A DNA stretch of 64,000 bases, from contig CM046341.1 in NCBI GenBank assembly GCA_025403435.1, positions 1,144,802 to 1,208,801 of the forward strand, written 5' to 3'. Each line of letters begins with the position of its first letter. The stretch's first letter is position 1. This stretch comes from Artocarpus heterophyllus. Its lineage: Eukaryota; Streptophyta; Magnoliopsida; Rosales; Moraceae. The translations under genes and the position numbers were made by a program. Shown here in pieces: positions 14,170-25,730 of this stretch. A model generated the notes under the pieces. It ran no database searches. It was not told the DNA's origin and saw only the letters and a program-made list of their open reading frames with translations.

Positions 14170-14640
14170 TGTTGGAATAAATCTAATATATATGAGCTAA
14201 TATATTAAATAAATGTGTATTAAAGGTTATCAGATAATGATGTCAACTAAAAGTGATTAATTTGAGTTTTGGGCTTTTAATGCATCATTAAGTGTGAGCC
14301 TCTTATGTGTAGAGATCAAAATATAATTACTGATTTTATGATGGACTAAAATAGTAGTTAAGGATAACAGTTAGGGTTTAGCAGTTACATAAAGGGGTTG
14401 TGGTCCCCAAGTCAATACGTACGTTATTTTTCTGTTCCTTATCTACAGAGAAATTACATGGGCAAACTTGAAGGAGGACTTACGTTATGGGCTTGAAAGA
14501 TACTCAACCTACATCTACATACTCAGCAATTACATCACATCCATGGATTCAGGTTAGCTTTCGCATCTCATTAATTTTCTCAGTGATTTGACATGAATGA
14601 TTTGGGTGATGATTGTTTTCATCACAATTTTGTTCTAACA
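14170..14640. mobile_element. Solo LTR (471 bp) of an LTR retrotransposon
   Basis: The unit starts TGTTGGAATAAATC and ends TTTTGTTCTAACA, giving the TG...CA ends and the short inverted termini TGTTGGAA/TTCTAACA of an LTR. The 5-bp flanks are GTCTG (14165-14169) and GTATG (14641-14645), a target duplication with one mismatch. No internal retrotransposon domain lies on either side, so this is a solo LTR left by recombination. Its size and termini would suit a Copia element, but that is inference. Confidence 0.75.
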
Positions 14641-14645
14641 GTATG

Positions 14646-16069
14646 TTCTTCTGGAATTAGTCCCTCCTCCTTGATCTCTCTCTCAAAGTCAGCCTAAATC
14701 AAGGGATTATACAAATCACAATTAAATGCACAAAATACATACATAAGGTAACTTACAGAATGGGAAACCAACCCTATTCCCTTGGTAATAACTCCATCAA
14801 CAAAATTTCTCTTGAGGGAAAAAACAAGAAACAAAAGAAAAAGAATGCAAATTTGTCTTTATTATTATAATATTTTTTTTCTTGATAAGGTGTGGGGCAT
14901 TACTAAAGAAGAAATGATAATAAATCATTAGGATCCTAATTCTGGTGGATACAACTCACACTCACGTGCCTAACTGCTTGAAATAGTCCAAGTCTTTGTT
15001 ATTATGATTTGCATTAGACTAAGAAGACAGAAACTATGCAAAGCACATATCCAAGTCTTGAGGTTTGTTTAGTTTCAAATAAATCAAAAGTCAAACATGG
15101 AGAAGGTTCGTTCATCATGGGCTGATGGCTTTGTGGGCCGGGCTTTAGACTACATGCAAGATTAGGGGGCGTTTCTTTCTTCCAATTACAATGGTGTGAA
15201 TTTTTTAAGTTGGAGATAAATAGGGGGATAAATAGTTTAAAAAGTGAAATTTGAAATTAAAATCATGATGGTTCAATTTGACGTTTAAATATATAATTAA
15301 GTTTTAGCTTAAGCTGAGACATGGGAGAAGTTGAGTTTGAGTTTAGGGGAAGTAATTTCGAGTTGGGGATGTTTTGAGCACGAAACCCAGGTTTGACCTT
15401 TAGGAATGAGTTTTTTTATCCGAACAGCTGCTCAGTTTAAAATTCGGTCCAAACCCCCGAAACTCTTCAAACAAACAGCGTGCAGATTTATGCGACGTGA
15501 ACATCTTGTGTTTTGTAATCAGCAACTGTGGCTGCTTTTAATCCTTCGTAAGAAAAAAACAAAGAAAAGATAAAATGCCACCTTTTATTGGTTCAACTTC
15601 TTTTAAATGTTTTGATAAACTATAAAGGATAATAGTTTTTTATTTTTCGTCCGTGAAAATGATAAAAAGTAGCGGTGAAGCACACGTGGTCAAAACAAGA
15701 GTGTTTGAATTGCAGGTTGTCGCAAAAGAGAGAGAAACGTTCACCACTTTTCTCTCCTACCCAGCTGTTTTCAACGCCTCGGAAAAAAAACTGTGTTTAT
15801 GTTTCTTCTGATTTGAGGTTAGCCGTAACGTCACCAAAGTAAAAGTCAAACAGAGAGAGTAAGAAAGAAAAGAAAGACATGAATGCATCAAAGCACATGC
15901 AAAATACACGCCAGCTGGCTTCCATTTCAAACCCAAAAACCAACATTCCGTTTCCCAACAACAAATTAAGGAAGTTTTATAGAAAAGAAAAGAAAAAACA
16001 GAAACATAAGTTTTTAATTTGTTGGTAATATATATTAGAGGTGAAACCAAAAATAATAATAATAATCAA
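14646..16069. other. Intergenic; possible decayed MITE at 15163-15482; upstream region of the first thioesterase
   Basis: The segment 15163-15482 begins GGGGCGTTTCTTTC and ends AAACAAACAGCG, ends that are roughly inverted and resemble hAT/Tourist-type MITEs. The match is poor and no clean target duplication is visible. The remaining sequence up to 16069 is the presumed promoter and 5' leader of the thioesterase. No definite element was identified in it. Confidence 0.35.
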
Positions 16070-17708
16070 ATGGCGGATGAATTATCTTCATGTTCATCAA
16101 AAATAATTAAGACGGAGGAGTTGGATGCTCCTCTTCATGCGATTGGTTTTGAGTTCGAAGAGTTGTCTCCAAACAAGGTTGCCGGTCGCCTCCTCATCAC
16201 CTCCAAGTGTTGTCAGGTCATCTTCTTTTCCTTCCTTTTATCAACCCTAAAACATTTCGAAAGATATATATCTATTTATTGAAAATATTAATTGAGTAAT
16301 ATGATCGGGAAATTTCAGGATTATTACCATCGGTTTTTCAACATATATAAAAGTCTTTTGCTTTATAGATGTTTCATTACGTCCAAAAACATAATATTGG
16401 TGTTGTCGTTTACTAGTGAAGAAAGAAAACAAAGCAAATTACAAAACAAGGATTACAGTTATGATTAAACAATAGATCACATGGAATTATATTGTGTATA
16501 TAGAAAAGGCAACTATTATTAATCAAGGATCGTATCTTCGTTTTCTTCCTTTCTGTTCCGGTTCAAATGGGCATTTCGGTTTCATTTTTTGTTTTAATTA
16601 CAACATCTAAAAACATTAGGATAAGTAGGATTGTCCTATAATACATGTATAAAATGAAAAGCAGCCATTATTCAAATTTCAAGGTGTTACGGCGTTCTCC
16701 TTCTTCTTCTTCTTCCTTTCAATTATTGTTGAAAAGGATTCTTTTTTTTTTTTGGTTTGCCCTTTTAACAACGTGAAGAAAGAAAGGTTTGGTGTTTACT
16801 AATAAGACGTGTATATGTATCCTATATATATATTATATAAAATAAAGCAGCCATACAAGGTGTTACATGGAGGAGTGTCAGCTCTAATTGCAGAGGCGCT
16901 GGGCAGCATAGGAGCCCTCATGGCTTCTGGGTATCAAAGGGTGGCCGGAATTCATCTCGATGTCAACCACTTGAGGCCCGCCCACTTGGGAGACCTTGTT
17001 CTTGCTGAAGCCATTCCTATCACGGTTGGCAAAACTATTCAGGTTTTCCTTTGTAATTTCTTCGTCAATCATATTTTTTTTCTTTATATATGACTTTTGG
17101 GCTAATTTTGTATTATTATTATTATCATTGCGTGTGTGTGTGTCTGTTTTTTTTTTTTTTTTTTTTTCAAAAAGGAGATTTTTATAATATCATTAGGTAA
17201 AGAGTTAGAATTTTAAGGTGAGTGGTTGAATTTGAGAAATTTCTAACCTTGATGAGACCTTGTCCTTCGTTTTGGCTTTCCTTCCCTGATCAGATAATTC
17301 AAAATACACACCTGTTGCTCTTACATTTATAGATTAACCATCACCCAAACCAAGCTGATTAATTATTAGCTTGGTTTAGTTTGAGATTGTTGCGTTTTTG
17401 AGTTCAATAAAATTTTTTTGACCAACTATAGAATAAGAGAGTAGAAATTAGCAAATTATAAGTTATTAAAATAACCATGAAATGTGTATTATTGGTGTGT
17501 ATTGGAATTTGGATGGATGTTACTTCAAATTTCTAATAATTCCTAGATTGAACAGGTGTGGGAGGTGCGACTTTGGAAGAGTGGTTCAAAGTCGGAGACC
17601 AACAAATCATTGGTGTCATTGTCCAAGATTTCCCTTGTCTGCAACTTGCCAGTCCCACACCATGCAAAAGCCTCAATCCAGACCTTCAAGAAGTATGCAA
17701 AGTTGTGA
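16070..17708 (+). CDS. DHNAT1: 1,4-dihydroxy-2-naphthoyl-CoA thioesterase, copy 1
   Basis: This hotdog-fold thioesterase hydrolyses DHNA-CoA in phylloquinone (vitamin K1) synthesis in peroxisomes. Exons are 16070-16216, 16851-17042 and 17556-17708, in phase, giving 163 aa. Exon 1 carries [16 protein letters not shown]. Exon 2 carries the family signature [16 protein letters not shown], whose Glu matches the catalytic Glu of the EntH/4HBT-II group, followed by [24 protein letters not shown]. The C-terminus is KKYAKL, and AKL is a canonical type-1 peroxisomal targeting signal, as in Arabidopsis DHNAT1. Copy 2 lies 6.2 kb downstream on the same strand with identical intron positions. The copies differ most at the N-terminus. 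No breaks are seen, so the gene looks functional. Confidence 0.93.
16659..16693 (+). repeat. Relic of the exon-2 start inside intron 1 of DHNAT copy 1
   Basis: The run 'aaaagcagccatt' followed by 'caaggtgttac' repeats the acceptor and first codons of the true exon 2, which begins at 16851 (agcagCCATACAAGGTGTTAC). An inserted 'attcaaattt' and loss of similarity afterwards make it non-coding. A matching relic exists in copy 2. Confidence 0.6.
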
Positions 17709-18399
17709 CCATACTCAATTTTTGTTTGTTCTTTTATTTGAAATTATATAAAAGGCGGATCTCTGTTTACGGAATCACCTCAAAGTGAACTGGACTCAAA
17801 TCTTGTAAACAACCAGCATTGAATAAAAAAAGTGTAACTCGTACTCGGTATGTGTCAAGATTTTATTTTATTTTATTGGGACTCTATAAAGATGTGTTTT
17901 TCTTTTTCACTATTCCGTCCAAGTACAAGCAAGTAATCTTCTTTTTTCCGTTTTTCAAATCACGTATATATATATATATATATGCATATATGTTCTAATG
18001 AAGTATAAAAAATCAGAAATAAAATGCAAATATGCACAAGGATTGAGAGTAATTTGGCCAAGCTCTTCAAGCATTGATCACTAAATTATGATATATTATA
18101 TAATATCCACAAAGTCATGCACGGTGGCAAGATTTAATATGTAGGAAGATGAAGGAGTTAAAGAGAGGATCATGAGAAGACATTTGAGCGGTTTCTGTAT
18201 GAGTAAGGCACTGGACATTTTTCAAAACGACGCTATATGGGATGCAGATATCCTATTCAATAACCACCTTTGTAAGTGTAATTTTCTCACTAAATGTGGC
18301 AAGATTGCAAGCAATTTTCTCACTTATTAATTTAGCATTTGATATAGAATAATTCTGCTACTTTCTTCCAGCTGTTTTGCTAAGGTCTAACTGTTAAGA
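17709..18399. other. Downstream region of DHNAT copy 1, no gene seen
   Basis: Contains the presumed 3' UTR and an (AT)n stretch near 17966-17984. No coding region or RNA gene is recognised. Confidence 0.5.
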
Positions 18400-18652
18400 G
18401 GTTTTCGTGTGAGAGTATGGTGTAGCCCCCTCTCCCTCTGATGTCCAAAGCCCAACGCCGCCTCCGGGTTGGCCGCTAGGCCTTGAGCTCGCAAGAGGGG
18501 GAGGCCGATCCACGTTTGGGTGGGGAGAGGAGGTGCACTAAGAAAGGGAGAGGTCAATCATTTGCTGGAGCGAGGCGACGAGGAGGCCGGCGGTATTCTG
18601 TGCCGGCGAGATTAGGTGTGGCTCGCAGAGGGACGGCCATGGAGTTCAAGAC
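18400..18652. other. GC-rich island, possible transposon-derived sequence
   Basis: This is an abrupt GC-rich block (cgccgcctccgggttggccg, gaggccggcgg) in AT-rich surroundings, ending exactly where the LTR-like sequence at 18653 begins. One short plus-strand frame crosses it (18483-18674) without a recognised domain. It may be part of an older element (for example a LINE 5' region) into which the LTR inserted. Function is unknown. Confidence 0.35.
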
Positions 18653-19800
18653 TGTAATACCTGAGAATTTCTAGTGCATTTTAAATACAATAATTAAGAA
18701 TTTTGTTCAGTAATTTATGAACAATTTTATGAGCTAAAATTTTATGCTCAAAAATTTGTTAAGAATTTAAGAGGTAATTTTAGTATCACGAGGATTATTG
18801 TTTTAATTTGATTTTAAGACAAATTCCATAAAAGTGAAAAATGGGATTTTTAAGATTAAAAAATATACCATAGTCCTAAACAAAGAAGGAATTATATGAA
18901 AATAATCTAGAAAGATTAATTATTGCAGAATGTGTTGCAACAAATTTTAAAACAGAAAAAAATACTATTAAATATGAAAATTATACGGCATAAAGATTAA
19001 GAGATACAAAAATTATGTAGTATGATAATAACACAATGTAAGGATTACATTGATAAAGTTATATAGTATAAAAATTATTCTAATAAAGTTAAGTAGCATA
19101 TAAATTATACTGCATAAAGTTATGCAGTATAAGAATTATACAGTAAAAGTAATGCAGTATAGAATTAGACTGTGTAAAACTAAGCAGTATAAGAATTGCA
19201 CTTTATGAATGACATGGAAGGTGGACCATGAAACACAATATAGGAAAGAATGCAAGCATTATGAGACATATACTAGTAGTATAGTAAAAATACTGTTAGT
19301 ATAAATTTAGACTGTTAAAAGCTCAATGTGAGGACCCACTAAGGTGCCACCTTTAAGGTGGACAAAAGGCCACTTCACCCTCTTAGTTTGCACCAATTTT
19401 ACTCAAAGTGGAGGGGAGATATTTGGTCTTTATCATTTCTTTTGCATGCAAAGCATGAAACACATGAAAAGAAAAACCCATTTCCCCCTCTCAAAAATCC
19501 ATCCCTCCTTTAGACAATTCTCTCTCAAAGTTTGATGAGTCCAAGCCTCTAAATCATGCAAGGAAGCAAGAACAAACCGTTGGGGGAAGAAAGGGAATGT
19601 CAGTGGTGCTTAGGCTTCGGCTGTGGCCGGAGGAGGGAAGAGGTGATTGGGGACCGTTGAAGGTGGTGTTTTTCGACGAAGCCAAGCTTGCTCCACCTAT
19701 TTGGAGTATGGGACAGACAGAGATGGTGGTAGAGGGGTAGATCACTGGTGATCAGCCCAGATCACACAGCCAGAAACGAAAGGGACGGTGGCGGTAGTGG
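18653..19800 (+). mobile_element. Decayed LTR fragment related to the 4-kb LTR at 46910
   Basis: It begins TGTAATACCTGAG and continues with 'tctagtgcatt', which parallels TGTAACACCCGAG and 'tttagtgcatt' at 46910. Both go on to similar AT-rich sequence with repeated 'gcagtataagaatt' motifs (19160-19200; compare 47028-47045) and then a pyrimidine-rich ctctc zone. The C-to-T changes at two positions suit methylation-driven decay. The 3' end and a target duplication cannot be defined, so this is a truncated or strongly diverged copy. The 19800 boundary is approximate. Confidence 0.55.
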
Positions 19801-20290
19801 GTCACTTCCAGTCAGGGTTTTCCCTCCATATTTTTAGTTTCATTTATACTATATTTTTGTTTTTTTTTGTTTGTTTGGTGTGAAATAAAGGAGGTGATAT
19901 TCTTACCTCTGAGTTTGTTTTGGATTATACACCCATTAATTAGCAGTGGGGTATGAGATTTTGTTGGCTAGAATTGTTTCTACGCCAGATTGTTACTACC
20001 CTCACTAGGGTAAATTTGGTTTTTGTCGGTTGGCTACATCCATTGACAATTGTGGAGTCTGACTTTGAGCTGTTGATAAGCTCTATTATAAGTGTCGAGT
20101 GGGGTCTTTCTCTATAGGTCTTGATGTCATTGGTTATCCATGTGATATGATTATATACTGGTAAATCCAATCGGTATCCGGGATCTTTGGTGCCTAGTGG
20201 GCGGCTATATTGAATCTTTGTTTGTACTAATTTATTAGTCGAATGAAGATTCAATTCTTTGAAATAACAACAACAACAACAACAACAATA
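19801..20290 (+). repeat. Possible retroposon 3' tail ending in (AAC)n
   Basis: A unique-looking stretch without a reading frame ends in about seven AAC trinucleotides near 20267-20288. A short tandem repeat at a 3' end is typical of plant LINE/RTE retroposons, but no reverse-transcriptase coding region is present. This is a weak call; a plain microsatellite is the alternative. Confidence 0.3.
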
Positions 20291-21285
20291 ATTTAGCATT
20301 CATGTAATGTCAAGTTAATGGAGAAGGCTTAGTTTTGTTTAATTGAACTTTAGAATGAGTTGATTAAATGAATATTGGCCCACTCGAACTAGAGGGAAAA
20401 GCTGTCAACTGGCCTCTTGAGAAAACCGCGGCTGGCACCCACAATTTTATTTAGACTAATGGAAGATGAAGGGGCTCTTTAATAAAATGCCATAAATTTT
20501 AAAGTTGGATTGATTTATACTATGAAAAAAATGTTTGAAGAGAATGTCACAAATACAGCATCACTTATATTAGAAATAACTAAATATACTTTAACATATT
20601 GGTCAACATCCAAAGAAAGAAAGAAAGAAAAAAACTAGGTTTAGTTTGTAGGTATTTTGGTCGATATATAAATTTTACTTATGTCACTATAGCATATTTT
20701 AAAATAATTTTTTAAACATGTAGCATAAATCAATCCAATTGTAAACTAGGTGGCATATATCATAAATATCTCAAAATAAATAGCTTTAATTCCTTTGTTG
20801 ATGTTGATTAGTTGGCATCCTTGAAGTGATATTGTTGTTTCGACAGGATCGAGATGATGGGGTCGGTCTAAGGAGTCGGGAGCACATTCCTTCGCTGAAC
20901 AATCAAAAAAATATTAAAAATACTAACATAACTATTTAAACAAGTCCATTCTCCCGAGATTTGTACCCCATATACAGTGCATGCAGATGAGATTTGGGTC
21001 GAAGGCAGGCCTCTTGTATGTGCGCTTCAATGAACAAAGGCAAGAACAACATGATCATTGCCACAAAATCCAGTAAGAAATCTCATATTGCAATTGGTAT
21101 ATCCAACATATATAAATAAATTTTGCATTAGTTAAATTTCTATTAACAAAGAGTACAGTACTCCATTATCAAGCAAAGAATAGGAAGGAAATTGGTGGAG
21201 GCGCAATGTGAGAATGCCAAGGAAAGAGGAGAGGCTACTCCAAACAGCCAACAAATTTTGCTTTGAGATTTTAGCACTTTGGTCC
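20291..21285. other. Intergenic, no gene recognised
   Basis: AT-rich sequence with a (GAAA)n run near 20614-20630. No coding or RNA feature was identified. Confidence 0.5.
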
Positions 21286-22066
21286 TGTTGAGGGAAATCT
21301 CCATGATGAGAAAATCATCTGAAGTTCATACCCTCTTAAAACTGAGCACCCGAACAGGTTGACTGAAATGACCAATCCGACCAGGATGGTATCTGTCCGA
21401 CCAGGATGGTATCTGTCCGACCAAGGACCTGTCCGACCAGATACCTGTCCGACCAAGGGATCTGTCCGATCAGAGACCTGTCCGACCAGGGACCTGTCCG
21501 ACCAAGATCTGCCCGACCAGAGACCTGTCCAACTAGGGACCCGTCCGACTAGGGACCCGTCCGACCAGGGACCTGTCCGACCAGGGATCTGCTTGACCAG
21601 GGACCTGTCCGACCGGGACCTGTCCAACCAGGGACCCGTCCAACCAGGATCTGTCCGACTTACCCAAAGACCACCACGTGGCACCATCTCAACCCTCCGT
21701 TGGGCAATCCTCCTTCTCCGGAGATCGTGACACCTGTCGCTGGACACCTGGGTTATGGGCCAAACCGGTCCATACCCGGATCCAAGCTAAACTCTATAAA
21801 ATAGGAGTATCAACTCCACCATAAAGGTACGGGCATTCTTCCCTCGCCTACTCTGCCTTTCCTTAGCTCTTCCCGGTCAGAACACTGACTTGAGCGTCGG
21901 ATCGCCCTTGGTAGACACCAAACCGGTGTCCCTTTACTCCGAGGCCTTCTCTCCTCTTGCAGATCTGACCAGACTAGGCCGAGCCAGGCTGAACAAGAGG
22001 CAGAACAGGGAACCCGACCACCGTGCGTCCCCGCACGCGGTGTTGTGCCGAGCTCAAGCATCAACA
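21286..22066 (+). mobile_element. Solo LTR (781 bp) with internal minisatellite
   Basis: The unit starts TGTTGAGGGAAATC and ends AAGCATCAACA, and is flanked on both sides by the perfect 5-bp duplication GGTCC (21281-21285 and 22067-22071). It contains a TATA box (TATAAAATA at 21795-21803) in the position expected of an LTR promoter. It is GC-rich compared with its surroundings. No gag-pol sequence adjoins it, so it is a solo LTR. It is probably Ty3/Gypsy by size and composition, which is inference. Confidence 0.85.
21369..21660. repeat. 16-17 bp minisatellite inside the solo LTR
   Basis: About 17-18 tandem units of the type GACCTGTCCGACCAGG occur with small variants (AAGGAT, AGAGACC, GGGACCCG). 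The array produces long overlapping open frames on both strands, which are artefacts of the repeat. Confidence 0.9.
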
Positions 22067-22071
22067 GGTCC

Positions 22072-23948
22072 CATAAACACTTCTTAGTTTGGCCTTTTTG
22101 CCTCTAAACTTTTTTTTTTTTACTTCAAAATTTAGTTCATCTATTTTCAAAAGAATAACAATTTTAACTCAAACCACTGAAATGTGTAACAAAATTTAAT
22201 TTATTGACCAACTTAACTAAATACAAGTTTGGAAGGACTAAAGTGCCAGGCTACAAGAAGCTTCTGGGTACAAACGCTAAAAAACTACAGTGATTATGTA
22301 TGAAAATTTAACATCCATCACAGCTAAATTGCTACCATTTTTTGAACTAAATAACAAAATTGCCAAGAACAAAAAAAAAAGTCTGAAATGAAAGAACAAT
22401 GATCCAAGAAGTGCTAAAAGATAGAGATAAGATAGGAAGAATTTGAAAAAATGGACAAAAAAAAATTTAAACTGAGGAAGTGATCTTTTTTTTTTTGTTG
22501 AAATAAAAAAATATGTTTTTATGTATAGGTAAACTGTCAATTTTTTTTTTAAAATAAGAAAAATAACTATAGTAAAATAAAAAATTTTAACAAAATAAAA
22601 AAACTAAAATTATTTTGATGTCTAAAAAATTTTTTTTTATATCAAAATCTATTCAAAAAAAATTATTAACCAAAATTTTTTTTTTCAAAAAATCAATTTT
22701 ACAAATCCCTAGGTAAAGGATAGATATGGGATGGACTAGAAGAGGATACTAAACATGGCCCACCTCAGCACAAGTGGTCAATTCCTTGTTTCTTATTATC
22801 TAGTTATATTAAAAAAATAAGAAAAAAGAACCATAGAAGGAGAGAGAGTGTTCAGAAGAGAGGGCAACCACACAGTCCACATCCATCACACCTAATCCTT
22901 TTGATTTGGTGGACATGATGATAAGCCCCACCTACAACTTTCAACCAACCACTTTCACCTTTTTCTTAATATGATAATAATATTTCTTTCACAAATTATG
23001 GAATAATAACTCTTGAATTATCCAAAAAAAAAGTATTAATACACTATTGATTATTAAATTGGAGCATCTTCATGGCATTCCTTCAATTTTGAAATTTTTT
23101 ACTTTTTATGTAATTTAAGTCCCATATGATGTTTGGACATGCAATATCATACCATAGAAAACCTTTGTGGGAACAAAAACTAATGGGCTTATGTCATAAA
23201 GTACAGAAAAATACTCAAGTAATGCCTAATTTTAAACTGTCGAATTATATTGGAATAAAAAATTATATAAATTCTCTAAAAAAACTAACTCTTTTTGGGA
23301 AAAAATCCCCTAAAAAAATAAATTTGATAGACTTGATTAATGCCCAACCGTCAAAAACTACATACTAAAGATAGGGTTTTTTTTTTTTTTTTTTGGTATG
23401 TATACTCACAAAATTCTCATTCATGTTGGCTAGTCATGCTTTGATGTGTTATTGCTTTAGTGATGTTTTATGGCTTAACTCTTTGCTTTTTTTTTTTTAT
23501 TAGTGGCTTTATAAGCAATGATCTTTTAAGTGATTAATGAAAATTATCAATTTTTATTAAAAAAAATACACTCAATAGTTCAGGGAAAAAAAGGTTCTAT
23601 AGAAGAAAGACAAAAAAAAAAAAAAACCAAAAAGAAAAAGGAAAAAATTAGTTTTCTCCAATGAAAATAATAAAAAAAGGTAGCTGAAAATTGAAATGTA
23701 AAGGGGGATCAAAGTGTTAGGTGATAAGTTAGAGAATTCTAACGGTAAACACTAAACGCCACAGAAGTCAAATTAGACGGCTGGCTTAAACGAAAACAGG
23801 AGAGATCATCAGAAAAAAAAGCAGACCAAGCAAGCACACAACACAAGAGATTAAATATTAGATAACAGAAATTCTATTGTTATCATCCATCTCCATCTGC
23901 TTCTTCTAACAAAAAAGGAACAGAGAGAAAGAGAGAGAGATCCTTGAA
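22072..23948. other. Intergenic and upstream region of DHNAT copy 2
   Basis: Very AT-rich DNA with many A and T homopolymers (22365-22700, 23375-23395, 23610-23630) and a short GA run just before the start codon (23925-23940). No gene or defined element was recognised. Confidence 0.5.
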
Positions 23949-25289
23949 ATGGAGGAGAAAGCACGATCTTCATCTTCAAGAAGGAATGATAATAATAACA
24001 CAAAAAGCAAAACAGAGGCAGTGGATATTCCTCTTCACACAATTGGTTTTGAGATTGAAGAGTTGTCCCCCAAAAAGATCTCTGGTCGCCTTCCCATCAC
24101 CCTCAAATGTTGCCAGGTCGTCTTCTTCCTTTCAGTTCAATCCTTCCTCTAATGGGACTTTTTTTTTGTTCTGAATAAAAAATTAAAATTGAAGAAAAGG
24201 AAGATTACTGTTAATTACTAAGACAAGATGAATTGTTTGCATATCTGAATAAGGCGGCCATTTGAAGGTGTTACATGGGATTATGTATATATGTGTGCTA
24301 ATTATGGATTCATAATCTCCAATTCTTATTCTTTTAAACTCTTGTTCATTTGGCCTTTGACAAACTGAAGAAAAGCAGACTTTCAATTCATTTAGGTGCC
24401 GTGACAGTCAGTTAGGTGTTCAAACTATTCTTTTTTCCTTTTTTTTTTTCTCATCAGAAAACAAAATGAAGAAAAGAAAGACTCTTGTTTACTGACTAAA
24501 ACATGGCGTTATGTGTTATGGGAAAAAAAAAAAAAGAGCAGCCATTCAAGGTGTTACATGGAGGAGTGTCGGCTCTGGTAGCGGAATCGCTGGCGAGCAT
24601 GGGAGCTCACATGGCTTCTGGGTATCAAAGGGTGGCTGGAATTCACCTCAGCATCAACCACTTGAAGCGCGCGGAGTTGGGAGATCTTGTTCTTGCTGAA
24701 GCCGTCCCCATTAGTGTTGGCAAAACCATTCAGGTTTTCCTTGTGAATTAATTTCTCATAACAATTTTTGCTACCATTTTCCATTTTTTTGCTTGACCAC
24801 CAATGTCCTTGAATCATGATAGATTAGAAACAATTGGCTTGTGCAATTACTTCAAATACCAAAGGACATGCGCAGAGAAACTAGGGAGTTTGTGTTTATT
24901 AGGTTCTTATTGTTATCTATATTTCAGTTTGAATTTTTTTTTAAAAAAAAGAGAATTCTTTATTATCTGTTAGACTTCGAACTAGGATTCCCAGTGAGAC
25001 TAAGATTGATTTGATTGTTCTGCAAATTAAGGAAGGCTTTGGAACTTTTTATCGTCTTTCATGAGGATTCAGTCTTACGGGACGCCAGGGTAATCATTTA
25101 CATTTTACAGTTTGTGGATGTTAATCGTTTGAATAGGTGTGGGAGGTGAAACTTTGGAAGACCAATCCTTCAAACTCGGAGGTGAAATCCTTGGTATCAA
25201 CATCAAGGGTTACTCTCTTATGTAATTTACCAGTGCCAGAGCATGCAAAAGACGCAGGCGAAGCTCTCAAGAAGTATGCGAAGCTATGA
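23949..25289 (+). CDS. DHNAT1: 1,4-dihydroxy-2-naphthoyl-CoA thioesterase, copy 2
   Basis: A tandem paralogue of copy 1. Exons are 23949-24116, 24542-24733 and 25137-25289, giving 170 aa; exons 2 and 3 have exactly the lengths found in copy 1 (192 and 153 bp). The protein has [17 protein letters not shown] in exon 1, [16 protein letters not shown] with the putative catalytic Glu, [21 protein letters not shown], and the C-terminal KKYAKL (PTS1 AKL). The N-terminus is longer and rich in Ser, Asn and Lys ([20 protein letters not shown]). Both copies keep an open frame and the same splice sites, so both are probably expressed. Copy 2 matches the family consensus slightly better in exon 2 ([14 protein letters not shown]). 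The convergent small minus-strand gene ends about 440 bp downstream. Confidence 0.93.
24248..24283 (+). repeat. Relic of the exon-2 start inside intron 1 of DHNAT copy 2
   Basis: 'gcggccatttgaaggtgtta' followed by 'catggga' repeats the beginning of the true exon 2 at 24542 (gcagCCATTCAAGGTGTTACATGGAGG). It breaks frame after the HG codons and lacks a clean AG acceptor. It is the counterpart of the relic in copy 1. Confidence 0.65.
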
Positions 25290-25730
25290 GCTGTACGTTG
25301 TAATAATTCATTAACCATTATGTACAGTTGAAGATACAAGGCAGATTCCACATTGTTCTCAATCTGTAACTTATAAGGTGAATCTGCCCGTACAGTATAT
25401 GTCAAGGAATCCTTATTGTATCACCTCATCGAAAACTGAATCTTTTCAATTAGAAGAAAATTGCTGAGTTATATGATCATTCATTAAATTTAATACACAG
25501 CTCAATGCTTACAGTGGAGATGATTGTCATCATTTCTACTGATCAAGAGCAAACAGTTTCATTTTCAGGCATATAATGCAATCATATACTGAAGACTAGA
25601 CAAGTTCGTCCCTGTTAGTAAAAGGGGAGGATTTGCTGCGTCTGTTTTTCTTTGAAAGGGGACTAGAAGAGAACAACTTCAATGAATAATAATTAATAAT
25701 AAAAAGATGCAGAAGAATCAAGCAAGTAGT

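Noticed and set aside
21360..21660. Regularly spaced repeats that could suggest a CRISPR array
   Set aside because: Units are head-to-tail and imperfect with no unique spacers, and the context is a plant LTR.
21271..21747. Long overlapping open frames on both strands (158 and 123 aa)
   Set aside because: They arise from the 16-17 bp minisatellite inside a solo LTR; the translations are short repeated units without a domain.
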